Of a stretch of DNA of 64,000 nt, positions 55,223 to 64,000 are shown in pieces; the first letter of the stretch is position 1; each line of letters begins with the position of its first letter. A program made the position numbers and the translations under genes. A model generated the notes under the pieces. That model searched no databases. It saw only the letters and a list, made by a program, of their open reading frames with translations, and was not told where the DNA came from. The stretch comes from Isoetes taiwanensis (Eukaryota; Streptophyta; Lycopodiopsida; Isoetales; Isoetaceae), in assembly GCA_021234155.1 (NCBI GenBank), contig JAJEKV010000164.1, forward strand, positions 215,182-279,181. The letters run 5' to 3'.

Positions 55223-56734
55223 TTCTTCGCCTTCTTTGATTCGGACCTAAGAATGCTTAAATAGGTTAACCGAAGATTCGACCTCTTTTTCCTTTAAGCA
55301 TTTTCCATGTCCCTTCTGCCTTTTGGCCTTTTGTCCAAGATGGCTGACGTATAGGATAAAAAATGGGTTTATGCTTTACATAGGTAGGAGACCAAAGGAG
55401 GAGACCTTTTCCATTTTAAGCCGCATTCCAGTCAGATTCGGCGTCGTGGCGAGTGTGACTTGTTCAACAAGAAAATTTTTTGTTCCAAGAATTCTAGGTT
55501 CGCATAGTTGGGTATTTATTTCTTTCAAGGCTTAAAAAGTTAAAAGATTTTAGAGGCAATCATGTTGTTGGAGATGGATCTTGCTTATGTTCAAGGTTAT
55601 ATTTTGGCAATCTCTTTACGGCTTTGAAATATCTACTATTATGTCATATTCTTAGCAAGTATGTCATTCCTGTTTATTTTTATTTTCATGTTTGCATGTC
55701 TTGAATTTCGTCAAGGTAGCGGCAGGATTTCCTCCTTTAAACCAAACGTGGCCTATATCATGATCTGTCCATCCGGAAGCCACTTCACTTCACTTGTCAT
55801 GGCATAATAAGTATCTCAAGGTCCCGAATAGATGAAAAAATAATACCTTTTCCTTATTGGCCATCAGAAGTATTGATTGAATTCCATCGGCATTGAAAGG
55901 CATAGTAGGCTCTATAAACTACCACGATTAACTAGGACTTCAGGTCTTTATCCTCGAGAATGGGATCTACATTGCTGCTACAATATGTAGATATTACGTC
56001 CTCTCGGTGGCCATTTACGAATCTTGCCACTCATAATAACATTACTAGCTACTATCTATATTCTTCATCTACCAAAAGGTCATCAACGAAGCAATGCTCA
56101 TGTAAGATTTTCATTGCATTGAACGAAGTGAGGTGGGATGGCCATATAATGTTCTGCAGATTTTTAGGGAAGTTGCTTATAGGAGCTCTGTTTTGTCTAA
56201 CTGTTTTTTTGCTTAGATGGGACCTGAAGTTCACGAAATTCCATGGTCAGGTTGAGGCAACAAGTTGTTTGCATTCTTCTCTTTATCGTTCAATCAACCG
56301 CTTCAATCTTCTTTCTTGTGCGGGTTACTACTGATTTATCTTGGTTGCATCTACTGATTTATGCATCGGGTAATTAATCTTGGTTGCATCTACTGTACTA
56401 TGTGTTAAGTAATGTATTTCTGAAATCTTACTTGTACCTCCTATTGTCCGGGGTTCACATCTATTTTGAAGTATCGGCAAGTTAAGCAACGTTATGATGT
56501 CATTGGACATGGACATTGGTGTACAGATTGTAACCATCCACATATTCATCGGGAGCTTTTAACCATTTGGTTTTGAAGAGAGAGTAAAGACGACATTAGT
56601 ATTTGCTATTTGTAGATAATTCCTTTCTCTGTATATCTCCAATGCTCTTGAATTTTGACATGTTTTTTTACGTGGCTGCAAGTCCTTACAATAATAATCA
56701 CTAGAAGCGTGTGTCCGGGATCTTGCCGCATTAT
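55223..56734. other. No gene recognised
   Basis: A 124-codon plus frame at 55960-56334 has no family features and overlaps a minus frame. Confidence 0.4.
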
Positions 56735-56925
56735 TTGAGGACATGTGAATGGGTGGAACCGAGTAATCGAGTGCATGGAATTTAGCTTACTGGTTTTAGG
56801 TTTCGGCGGTTTAAGATTTCATGGAACACATTAGTTGAGGACATGTGAATGGGTGGAACCGAGTAATCAAATGTTTGGAATTTAGGTTCTTGGTTGAGGT
56901 TTTTGACGGCTTATTCATGGAAGAA
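56735..56925 (+). repeat. ~100-bp tandem duplication
   Basis: GAGGACATGTGAATGGGTGG plus AACCGAGTAATC and GGAATTTAG occur at about 56737 and 56837. Confidence 0.8.
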
Positions 56926-59900
56926 CACAGATATAATGCGTTGTCAAAGGAGGAGATCTCATCCCGCGTTGTATATATATTTGTAGCCATATTTAACCAT
57001 GCAATAATTTACATTCCATCACTTAACATTTACATCCCTTATGACACACATCGGTAGCGAAGACTACAACCACAAAGTCTTTACTATGGTGAAATTATCG
57101 TTACAACTTCTCAACAATAGATTATTAATAACAATATATTGTCAAATCCACTTCTGTTTCCATGCTTTCTTATTGATTTAGGGTTTGTGTAGTTGGTCAA
57201 GTTGGAGCCATGCTCTATATGTATGAACACTTATGCTTGAAGTAATATGCAATATCGAAACAATAGATCATATAGGCATTATTTTCTAGGCACAATAGTT
57301 ACTATTACTATCTAAGTTGGAATTTTCAAACCTTTAAAATTTGTCCAACATAGCAGAGATTTGAGTGCTACTTCCAAGTTGGAAGTACAAAGCAAAGCCA
57401 ATTAGAAACTGCATTTGATGGTGAACTCAATGTGAAATATATATTTGTTACTACTTAGATGTTCAAGGGGATTGTTTCAAAGTTTGCTCAACCGTCATAT
57501 GTAAACAAAAAATTGCAAATGAAGTTCTCATCAATATGATCAACCATGCACTAGTCACCCTAACTTAAGTTTTGGACTTCGAATGCACACAGTGTTACAC
57601 AGAGATCATGGAACTGTTATCAAACATAACACATCTCTTGCAGAACAATTGAATGAATTTCGTTACTTTACAGTGGATAACGTCAGGAGAGTGTAATACT
57701 ACGCATCACAACCAGATTTGACGTACTCCTTTGAGGCATCTTTTCACAAATTTTTGGCTTGTCCATGCTCATCTCCTTTGAAATGGAATGTCGGCTGAAA
57801 CATTTCCAACTGGAATCGAGTTAATGTTTTGGTCTTTTCCACATTCATTTCTTTTTCTGGAACAATGCGCAGGTTCCATTCAATGCAAATATTGCGCTGT
57901 TTTATGTAACAAATGGAAAATTTGGAACCGGATACTTTGATTAATTACTAACCTATACCCTTTTCAATCCAAGGAGCTATAATGATGCTTACAACCAAAT
58001 CATTCAAAGAGTAGTATGAAAACTTATAAACTGCAAAAAACAAACACAAAGGTATAGGAGTGCAATATTCTTTGCCATTATATGACCCATCATTTTGCTT
58101 GCAGGAGATGGAGCACCTTAGATTATGTAGTTCCCTTCTTAAAATTAGCACATTACGTACCCTAAATCTCAAAATGGTGGTGGCCAAGCCAACCAGTAGA
58201 TCTACCACCAATAACATGCAAACTTATCCATCAATTTAGCTCTTTATAAACTTGTTAATAAATATACTGGGTTTTCCTTATTAAGAGCATACTTTCCATG
58301 TATGTGAGATACTTGGCAAAGGAAGATAACGATCCAAGAGTTTGTTTGCAAATAATCTATTGAACCTAACAATTAACAAACTTATAGGCTCAAGTAGATA
58401 TTTACATGATGTATCATGCTGCGACTGGACTTTTCAATTTGGCGCCTTCAAAAGAGTAATACAGCTAGCCCTTTAGTCACTGCTAATTTGGGCTGCAAAA
58501 TGCAGAGCACATCATTAACAAAGAATAAACATTGTCAATATTTTAAAAGCCATGTAAAGTCAAGCCATAAATAAAGGCATAGAATTCTCGAACCTGTTAA
58601 CAACAAACAAAGTAAAACAACATCTCTTCCACCTACTTTATGCCACAATTAGCAATCAGTAGTTCCAAAAACTATAGAATGATACCAAAATGGAAAGGAT
58701 CAAACGTAAACATGCCAAAAAGAAAGAATGGCACTGGAATCTTTTCTTTTTGGATTTGTCATATGCAGATATTGAAGCAATCCGTGGCAAATGTAGGTGC
58801 TCACAAACATTCCTGAAATTTGGTTGGCCAATGTGATAATCCAGGCCAAAATGCACTCAATGTGCTCAATTATCAGCTATGTTGTTACAATCCATGTTTA
58901 AAATTAGGAGGCAAAGAAGGACCTTCAAGTGCATCTTAAGTAAAAATTTTAACTGCTGAAATTCCTTCTCAAGTTCCTTCCATATCCAGTTTTTGTTGCA
59001 GCAAAGATACGCAATGGAGTACATAGAACGCATCATCCTTTTACATGGTGGATCTCAAAAAGCTGCTAGAGAGATTAGTTAACATGTCACGCAAATGAGT
59101 TTAGTGCTGCTTTAAAGAGAAGATATACAAAACAGATTGGAATGCCTATTAAACTTTCTAGCTCATATTGAGGAGTTAAATAGGGAAGTTATGTGGCTAG
59201 TTTTCTTGTTTCCATTACAATGTTCAAGAAGCAGGCCAAAGCTATTAGAATTAGCTTCTGCAGATGATATCTCTTTGCATTCTTGTCTCCTGGCAGACCT
59301 CCAATTGGTCATAAACATTTAGGAAAGAAATACAATGAAAGTTTAATTCCATCAAACTAAGTCACATCAGTGGTGGTTAACAATGCACATCCCCTATTAC
59401 ATGTATAATGGAATGTGATACATGCAAGTGCTTCAACAAAATAAGATTATCTTTGCATGTGCAGGTTCTACTCTAATATAATATAATATAAAAGATGAGT
59501 CAATAGTGCTTTTGACGCAATCACGTGCTTAATTGCCTTGATAGTGTGAAATCTTGGGCTGGACCATGAATAAACCCAGGGCAATGAAACTGTACCAACT
59601 CAACCTAATATCTTTATCCAATGAATCCTCATAGCCGCTCAAACATGGCTTTATAAAAGTCGCCGAAAATAAACTCCACAACATTCTTAGGATTGCCAAC
59701 CAATGTTCCTTACTGCCCAACCAATATTCTGCTCCAGTGTCGTAGAATGAATATGAAGAACATGCAGTGTATTCAATGATTTGATATCACAACTGAGATA
59801 AGTTACACTTTATGTTGCATGCAAAACATGAACTCTTGCACCAAAGTTGAAGCCCCATCAATAAGCATACGTTTTTGAAAAGAACAAAGCAGGCATTTGC

Positions 59901-60849
59901 AGAATCAGCAGAAACATTTCAAAAGCAAAAGCATTGATGATCATAAAGGAAAAATATTAGACACAAAACTATCTAAGGAAAGAGATATCCAAAGCATTGG
60001 CTGCAAATTCAAACCCCGTAAATTCATGCGCATGCATCTCCTGCATTCTATATTTAAGATGACTCCCAATATCTTTCAGTCTTGACAAAATCCTTACTGG
60101 AAAGAATGGATCCGTTGGCATGTAATTATTAAAGACCATACAGGTGCTGTGCAAAGGGCAAAATGGAACTGCAATGAATCTCCAACATCTTTATCCAATA
60201 ATTCAACAATTGACTCGTGATGTCTTTCTCAGTGATCCCTTTGCTGGCAGGACTGGATTCCACGCAGTTCACAAATGAGAGTATCCTTTTACCTTTAGTA
60301 AGAACATCCACAATGCCTAAATCTTGCACAAAATGTCATATTTGTGCATATCAATGCAAATGCATGGTTTCTCATGAAAGCATATCCCTCACTTGCTTTA
60401 GATGTGAGCTCAGTATCACAACTTCCTATTTTAAAACAAATCTAAAAGAGAGATGCCTACTATAAGATGCAAGAATTAGAAGCATTCGGAAGAAAAAAGT
60501 GGCCCTTGGTATCTTTTTTATAAAGCTGATGCTACTTGAAGTGAAGGAGAAATATAAACATTTGTGGGAATGGGTGAAGCAACTGAAAGTCAGTTAGAAG
60601 TTCTAAGAAAGTAAAAGGAGAAAACGTGTATGGAATTTAAGTCAAAACAAAATGCCGAAAAATGGAAGTACTTGCCAATGCACAATCCCGCATTACAAAG
60701 TAGTGGTATTCTTAAGAATTTTGAGAAAAGTTGCACTTATTAGATCTTTTGTCTTCTAGTGTCGTAGAATCAAGAGTATAGGTAGGAGAGAATTCCTCCA
60801 ATCAAAATAATCCCTCAAAAGATCATTGGAACTTAGGATTTGGTAGCTG
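56926..60849. other. AT-rich intergenic sequence; no gene recognised
   Basis: Reading frames are all under 90 codons and show no motifs. A short (TAATA)n run lies at 59475-59490. I see no shared repeats with the rest of the window. Confidence 0.45.
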
Positions 60850-61823
60850 CTAAGCATGGCGTGTAATGTCTTGAATGGTGGACCATAAGGTCCAAGTCTC
60901 AAATATTGGTTAGTATTGTTACTTTGGTCTTTAACAAAATTGACCAACCCTTTTTTAGCATGTGCGTGGAGGTCCAAGTCTTCATCTTGGTTTAGGATTT
61001 AGGGTTTAAGGTCCAAGTCTACGGTCCTTAACAAAATTGATCAACTCTTTTTGAGTAGTCAGCTATGATAGTGCACATTTATTACATGTAAAGGGTGTTT
61101 TTGCTTCTTCTGCTTCCTTTTCTTCAAAGTGCAACATCTTCAACACATTTGACCACGTTTGAGACACTCACGACACAACACCAACATCCATCACTTTGCC
61201 TTGGCACCTGTAAAAACCCTCCACATCTTTACATTGTTCCTCATAAACCGCAATCTCTTCTTGACACTTTTCTCATTATCATCACTTCTAATTACCATCT
61301 TAGAAGCACACTGTGGTGGAGGCAAAATCTTAGGCATAGAAATCTAAGTTAACATCGGCAACATTGAAGGTTTTGTCGCATTCGCTGCATGTTCTTCTTC
61401 CCAAATACTTGGCAACCAATGCATCTTCTCTCATATTCATATTAACCACAACATCGATATCTACAAGCTGCTCCAAAATCAAAGCCTGCTTTACATTTCT
61501 AGGAAAACCATCCAGAATAAATCCCTTTTCTCCAACAGCCTTGCCTTGTTCAAGTCTTTTCTGTAGCAAAGCCAAGACTAGATCATCACCGATAAGTTTG
61601 CCCTCAGTGCAACCGGCCAAAATTTACACCCAATTCCCCTAATTGGGGAAGGTTTGTAAAAGAGAACCCAATGCTTGAAGGGGCTTTTTTCTTCAGTTTT
61701 GTCGTTGATTGCTAAATCCTTTGAAACCTGAAACATGCCCAAAACAGGGCTTAGGCTCTTCTCCAGGTCTAGATGTCCACGGAATCCTAATACTTTTGCT
61801 GATTGCATTGTTCTGATCGTCAT
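60850..61823 (-). pseudogene. Adenylate kinase copy 3, internally deleted
   Basis: From ATG 61823 it reads AKVLGFRGHLDLEKSLSPVL, then KHWVLF, after which the P-loop and AMP-binding region are deleted. The join runs to GKLIGDDLVLALLQKRLEQG, EKGFILDGFPRNVKQALILE, VVNMNMREDALVAKYLGRRT and CSECDKTFNVADVNL. A stretch after DVNL (about 10 codons) is also lost. The C-terminal part (VIRSDDNEKSVKKRL) is frameshifted. FILDGFPR and the RRT segment are intact here although broken in copy 2. The shared 3' flank reaches about 60850. Confidence 0.8.
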
Positions 61824-61879
61824 AGCTGCCTTGCTTTAGATCTAAGAATGCTTAAATAGGTTAATCAAAGATTCCATTA

Positions 61880-62300
61880 GAGTTTGAGGTCAATTAAGGG
61901 CTTTGTAGGAGTATTTTGGGGGGGCTGCCACATAGGATCCTGAACCTACCTTTCCCTCTCCATACCTAACTTTCACTCTCCCCTAACCTAACTTCCCCCC
62001 CCTCCAAACCTAACCTCGCACCTAACTTTGCAATCATTATTTCCAAACGACCTCAAAATTTGATGATTACATCTAAATTTTCATTTTTCCACCATCGAGC
62101 TTCAGCCATCGAAGCTTCGGTGCCATCGAGCTTCTTTGCCGAGCTTGCCATCATCGCCATCGGCAACGACCTTGCCATCGGCGCCTAAGCATTGTTTGAA
62201 TTCGATTATGATGATTCTTGCCAACAAATAGAGCGAAATTTAAGCTCACTTTGTTGGCAAGAATCTTCTTAATTTTAAGCTCCGCTCCGGTTCTCGGTCT
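61880..62300 (+). other. C-rich leader region of an unknown transcription unit
   Basis: CCTAAC-type repeats and a C8 run (61995-62003) are followed by repeated GCCATCGAGCTTC/GCCATCGGC phrases (62090-62190). It looks like a 5' leader or a diverged repeat. A TTTCAG acceptor at about 62388 precedes the frame at 62390-62715. Confidence 0.35.
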
Positions 62301-62389
62301 TTTTCAACGTCAATGGCAAAGGTATTTGGTTTCCGAGTTATCATTGCATTCCTTTGAGTGTTCTTGGTTCTAATACTTCTGTTTCAGGA

Positions 62390-62715
62390 TCAAACTAATT
62401 ACAAGGGTCAATTTGGAGTATGTCTGTCTTACAGGAATAACAACCAATAGAGTCTTCCACTCTGCATCCGGTCTTATTGAATTTGCTTGTAAGGGACAAC
62501 AAGGGTTACTAGGTTACTGTAATAATTTGGTTAATGGTAATACTGATCCACATTTGCATGCCATGTATAACCACTTGTATGGATTCAATTGCAAAGTTTC
62601 ATCGGATGTTAATCAGCTCCAACAGGCGAACTACTTGTTGTCTCAACAATGCCGCAAGCTCAATGAATTGGAGGTAGAAAATAAAAAATTGGTGACGGAG
62701 ATGAAATCACTATAG
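62390..62715 (+). CDS. Coiled-coil protein of unknown function (probable exon)
   Basis: After TTCTGTTTCAG (62388) the sequence is open. The 100-codon frame from 62413 reads SGLIEFACKGQQGLLGYCNN and then a heptad-rich C-terminus, VNQLQQANYLLSQQCRKLNE LEVENKKL (split here), typical of a coiled coil. It stops at TAG 62713-62715. Just beyond, in the same frame, QGMKRVAQENDSLHKRVKRM continues the coiled-coil pattern, so the stop may be a mutation in a longer protein. I do not recognise a family. It could be a transposon accessory protein, given the adjacent repeats. Confidence 0.4.
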
Positions 62716-63120
62716 CAAGGAATGAAGAGGGTTGCGCAAGAAAATGATTCCCTTCACAAGCGAGTCAAACGAATGAAAAAAACTCCACTGGGGATCAGGG
62801 AGAGGGCAAGAAACCTGAAGCCCATAAATATATTAGCCCCTGGGGGTGAAGGCTCAAAAAAAAAGGGTCATGGCTATTAAAAAGCTTGTTGATCCAATGG
62901 TTTTACAGAAGGATCGTGTCCAAATGGGTCAAGAAATCATGGAACCAGAGTGAGTCAACACTTGCTAAGTTGTTTAGACAAAAAACCCAGCGGGAAAAAA
63001 AGAGGGAAGCTTGGTATAAGTCCGCAGCTGTTGAGCGATCAAGGGAGTGAAAATCAATGAAATGTAGGCAAGGCAAAGGTTATGTCTGTATTGAGAGCTC
63101 TTGATAATATCTCTACTGTA
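62716..63120 (+). pseudogene. Possible continuation of the coiled-coil frame
   Basis: In frame after the stop at 62713 the text KRVAQENDSLHKRVKRMKK and LGIRERARNL has coding-like composition to about 62875, then an A8 run. Beyond about 62950 no clear frame remains. Confidence 0.3.
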
Positions 63121-63153
63121 AAAAAGGTGATTTATTTATCAGTTTGATAGTGG

Positions 63154-63452
63154 TCACTGTGCGAAATGTTGTATTGTAAGTAAACTTGATGCATGTATTG
63201 CGCACCATGGCCACGGTGCGAAATATGGGCCTGTAACTAAACTGGATCCACGTATTTCGCACCGTAGCTACGGTGCGAAATAGGCCCTTCAATAATTTGT
63301 AACTGAGGCAATTTTGCACCGTGGCTACGGTGTGAAATATGGGCATGTAACTAAACTGGATCCACGTATTTTGCACCGTAGCCACGTTGCGAAATAGGCC
63401 CTTTAATAATTTTTAACTGAGGCAATTTCGCACCGTGGCGACGGTGCCGAAT
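63154..63452. repeat. Array of palindromes at 57-bp spacing
   Basis: Five palindromes with core GCACCGTRGCYACGGTGC are centred at about 63210, 63267, 63324, 63381 and 63439. A half copy lies at 63154-63168. The one at 63255-63280 is a perfect 26-bp palindrome, TTTCGCACCGTAG/CTACGGTGCGAAA. The ~31-33-bp spacers alternate between two sequences (GGGC-TGTAACTAAACTGGATCC and GGCCCTT-AATAATTT-TAACTGAGG), so the true repeat unit is ~114 bp. Confidence 0.85.
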
Positions 63453-63770
63453 ATGACCACAAATAGAACAATCACATGAGAAAATACATGGAAAATGGTA
63501 GAAGAAATCATTCACTTACACAAAAAGTTAAAAGGAAAATTATTGCCAAGATAATACATGATAATATATAGAAGTTACTTAATTACACGGAAATCACATG
63601 CTTATATACTTAATTTCTATGAAAATCGTAGGTTTATACCAGTTTATACACATAATTCCAATGGAGTATCTTTACCTGTGATATGTACGTATTATGTGCT
63701 ATGTGCGATGTAGCCATAGCTCACGTGTATCCCAAGGAATTGTATCCCATATGGGGCCACAAGACAGTAG
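63453..63770. other. No gene seen
   Basis: AT-rich spacer between the palindrome array and the partial frame at the right edge. Confidence 0.4.
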
Positions 63771-63786
63771 CCACAAGATGTTGAAT

Positions 63787-64000
63787 TCAAGGGATCAGAA
63801 TATGAGCTGACCAATATCCACAAAAGACAACGAAGATATAAATCCTATTCTTTTCACAAGTAGAAATGACCAGAGGTACATAGTGATCCAGAGAGTAGGC
63901 CATGAAACCATGGAAAAGCATGTCCTTCAACTGTTCTAGCCTATCTTTCAAATCTAAGGGGGGTTCAAGAAGTCCCAAAGCACTTAGAGTGATCCTTGCA
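63787..64000 (-). CDS. Partial exon-like frame at the window edge
   Basis: The minus frame is open from the window end (ARITLSALGLLEPPLDLKDR, EQLKDMLFHGFMAYSLDHYV, PLVISTCEKNR) and then becomes hydrophobic before TGA. The part up to CEKNR has good coding composition and may be a real exon with its 3' end near 63845. The rest could be intron. The family is not recognised and the frame is cut by the window end. Confidence 0.35.
   Translation of the reverse strand, partial: ARITLSALGLLEPPLDLKDRLEQLKDMLFHGFMAYSLDHYVPLVISTCEKNRIYIFVVFCGYWSAHILIP

Noticed and set aside
63154-63452. Palindromic repeats with ~32-bp spacers, resembling a CRISPR array
   Set aside because: The spacers are only two sequences in alternation, the repeats vary, the context is eukaryotic and no cas-like gene is present.

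Overview
This window looks like nuclear DNA from a land plant with a large, repeat-rich genome. The evidence is an AT-rich intergenic sequence, Ty1-copia and Ty3-gypsy remains with initiator-tRNA-Met primer sites, an RT-type LINE, hAT, Helitron and tRNA-derived repeats, and decayed fragments of ordinary plant genes (adenylate kinase, a plastid membrane protein, D-2-hydroxyglutarate dehydrogenase). The style fits a fern, lycophyte or other non-flowering plant better than a compact angiosperm genome, but that is a weak inference. I see no gene that is clearly intact. Almost everything recognisable is a transposable element or a pseudogene.

Layout. (1) 1-30.6 kb is a nest of repeats. A composite block (zinc-knuckle gag remnant, a spacer with degenerate tandem repeats, a minus-oriented non-coding body, and a minus-oriented LTR with a primer site) occurs first at about 1-6.9 kb and again at about 7-30.6 kb. 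The second copy was split by two large insertions: a 7.3-kb gene-capturing element (11.24-18.55 kb) and a 10.3-kb non-autonomous LTR retrotransposon (18.67-29.02 kb) with 1.56-kb LTRs, no coding capacity inside and an extra inverted LTR piece. (2) 31.4-41.75 kb is a decayed transposase-like gene whose two halves are 8 kb apart. The gap holds a 5'-truncated LINE (37.5-39.1 kb), a Helitron 3' end (39.9 kb), degenerate telomere-like repeats and a TG-rich minisatellite. (3) 41.75-46.73 kb is a minus-strand Ty1-copia element with all domains, but with stops, frameshifts, a lost RT active site and a truncated 3' LTR. (4) 47.0-48.9 kb has an FCP1-like phosphatase fragment (minus) abutting a hAT transposase pseudogene (plus). 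(5) 49.47-51.56 kb is a tandem array of five ~415-bp units, each with tRNA-like Pol III A and B boxes. (6) 51.6-61.8 kb holds three intronless, decayed adenylate kinase copies on the minus strand. (7) 62-64 kb has a coiled-coil reading frame of unknown function, an array of palindromes spaced exactly ~57 bp apart, and a partial minus-strand reading frame running off the end.

The signals most worth following are structural rather than genic. Three hairpins share a conserved ~50-nt loop but have unrelated, locally complementary stems. A retroposon 3' tail carries a covarying hairpin and is joined to different simple repeats, with insertions as short as 35-50 bp consisting of the tail alone. The gene-capturing element has paired covarying hairpins at duplicated termini. 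There is also the regularly spaced palindrome array and the tandem tRNA-like array. Differences between otherwise near-identical repeats cluster in CpG-rich stretches, so some indels may be consensus errors.
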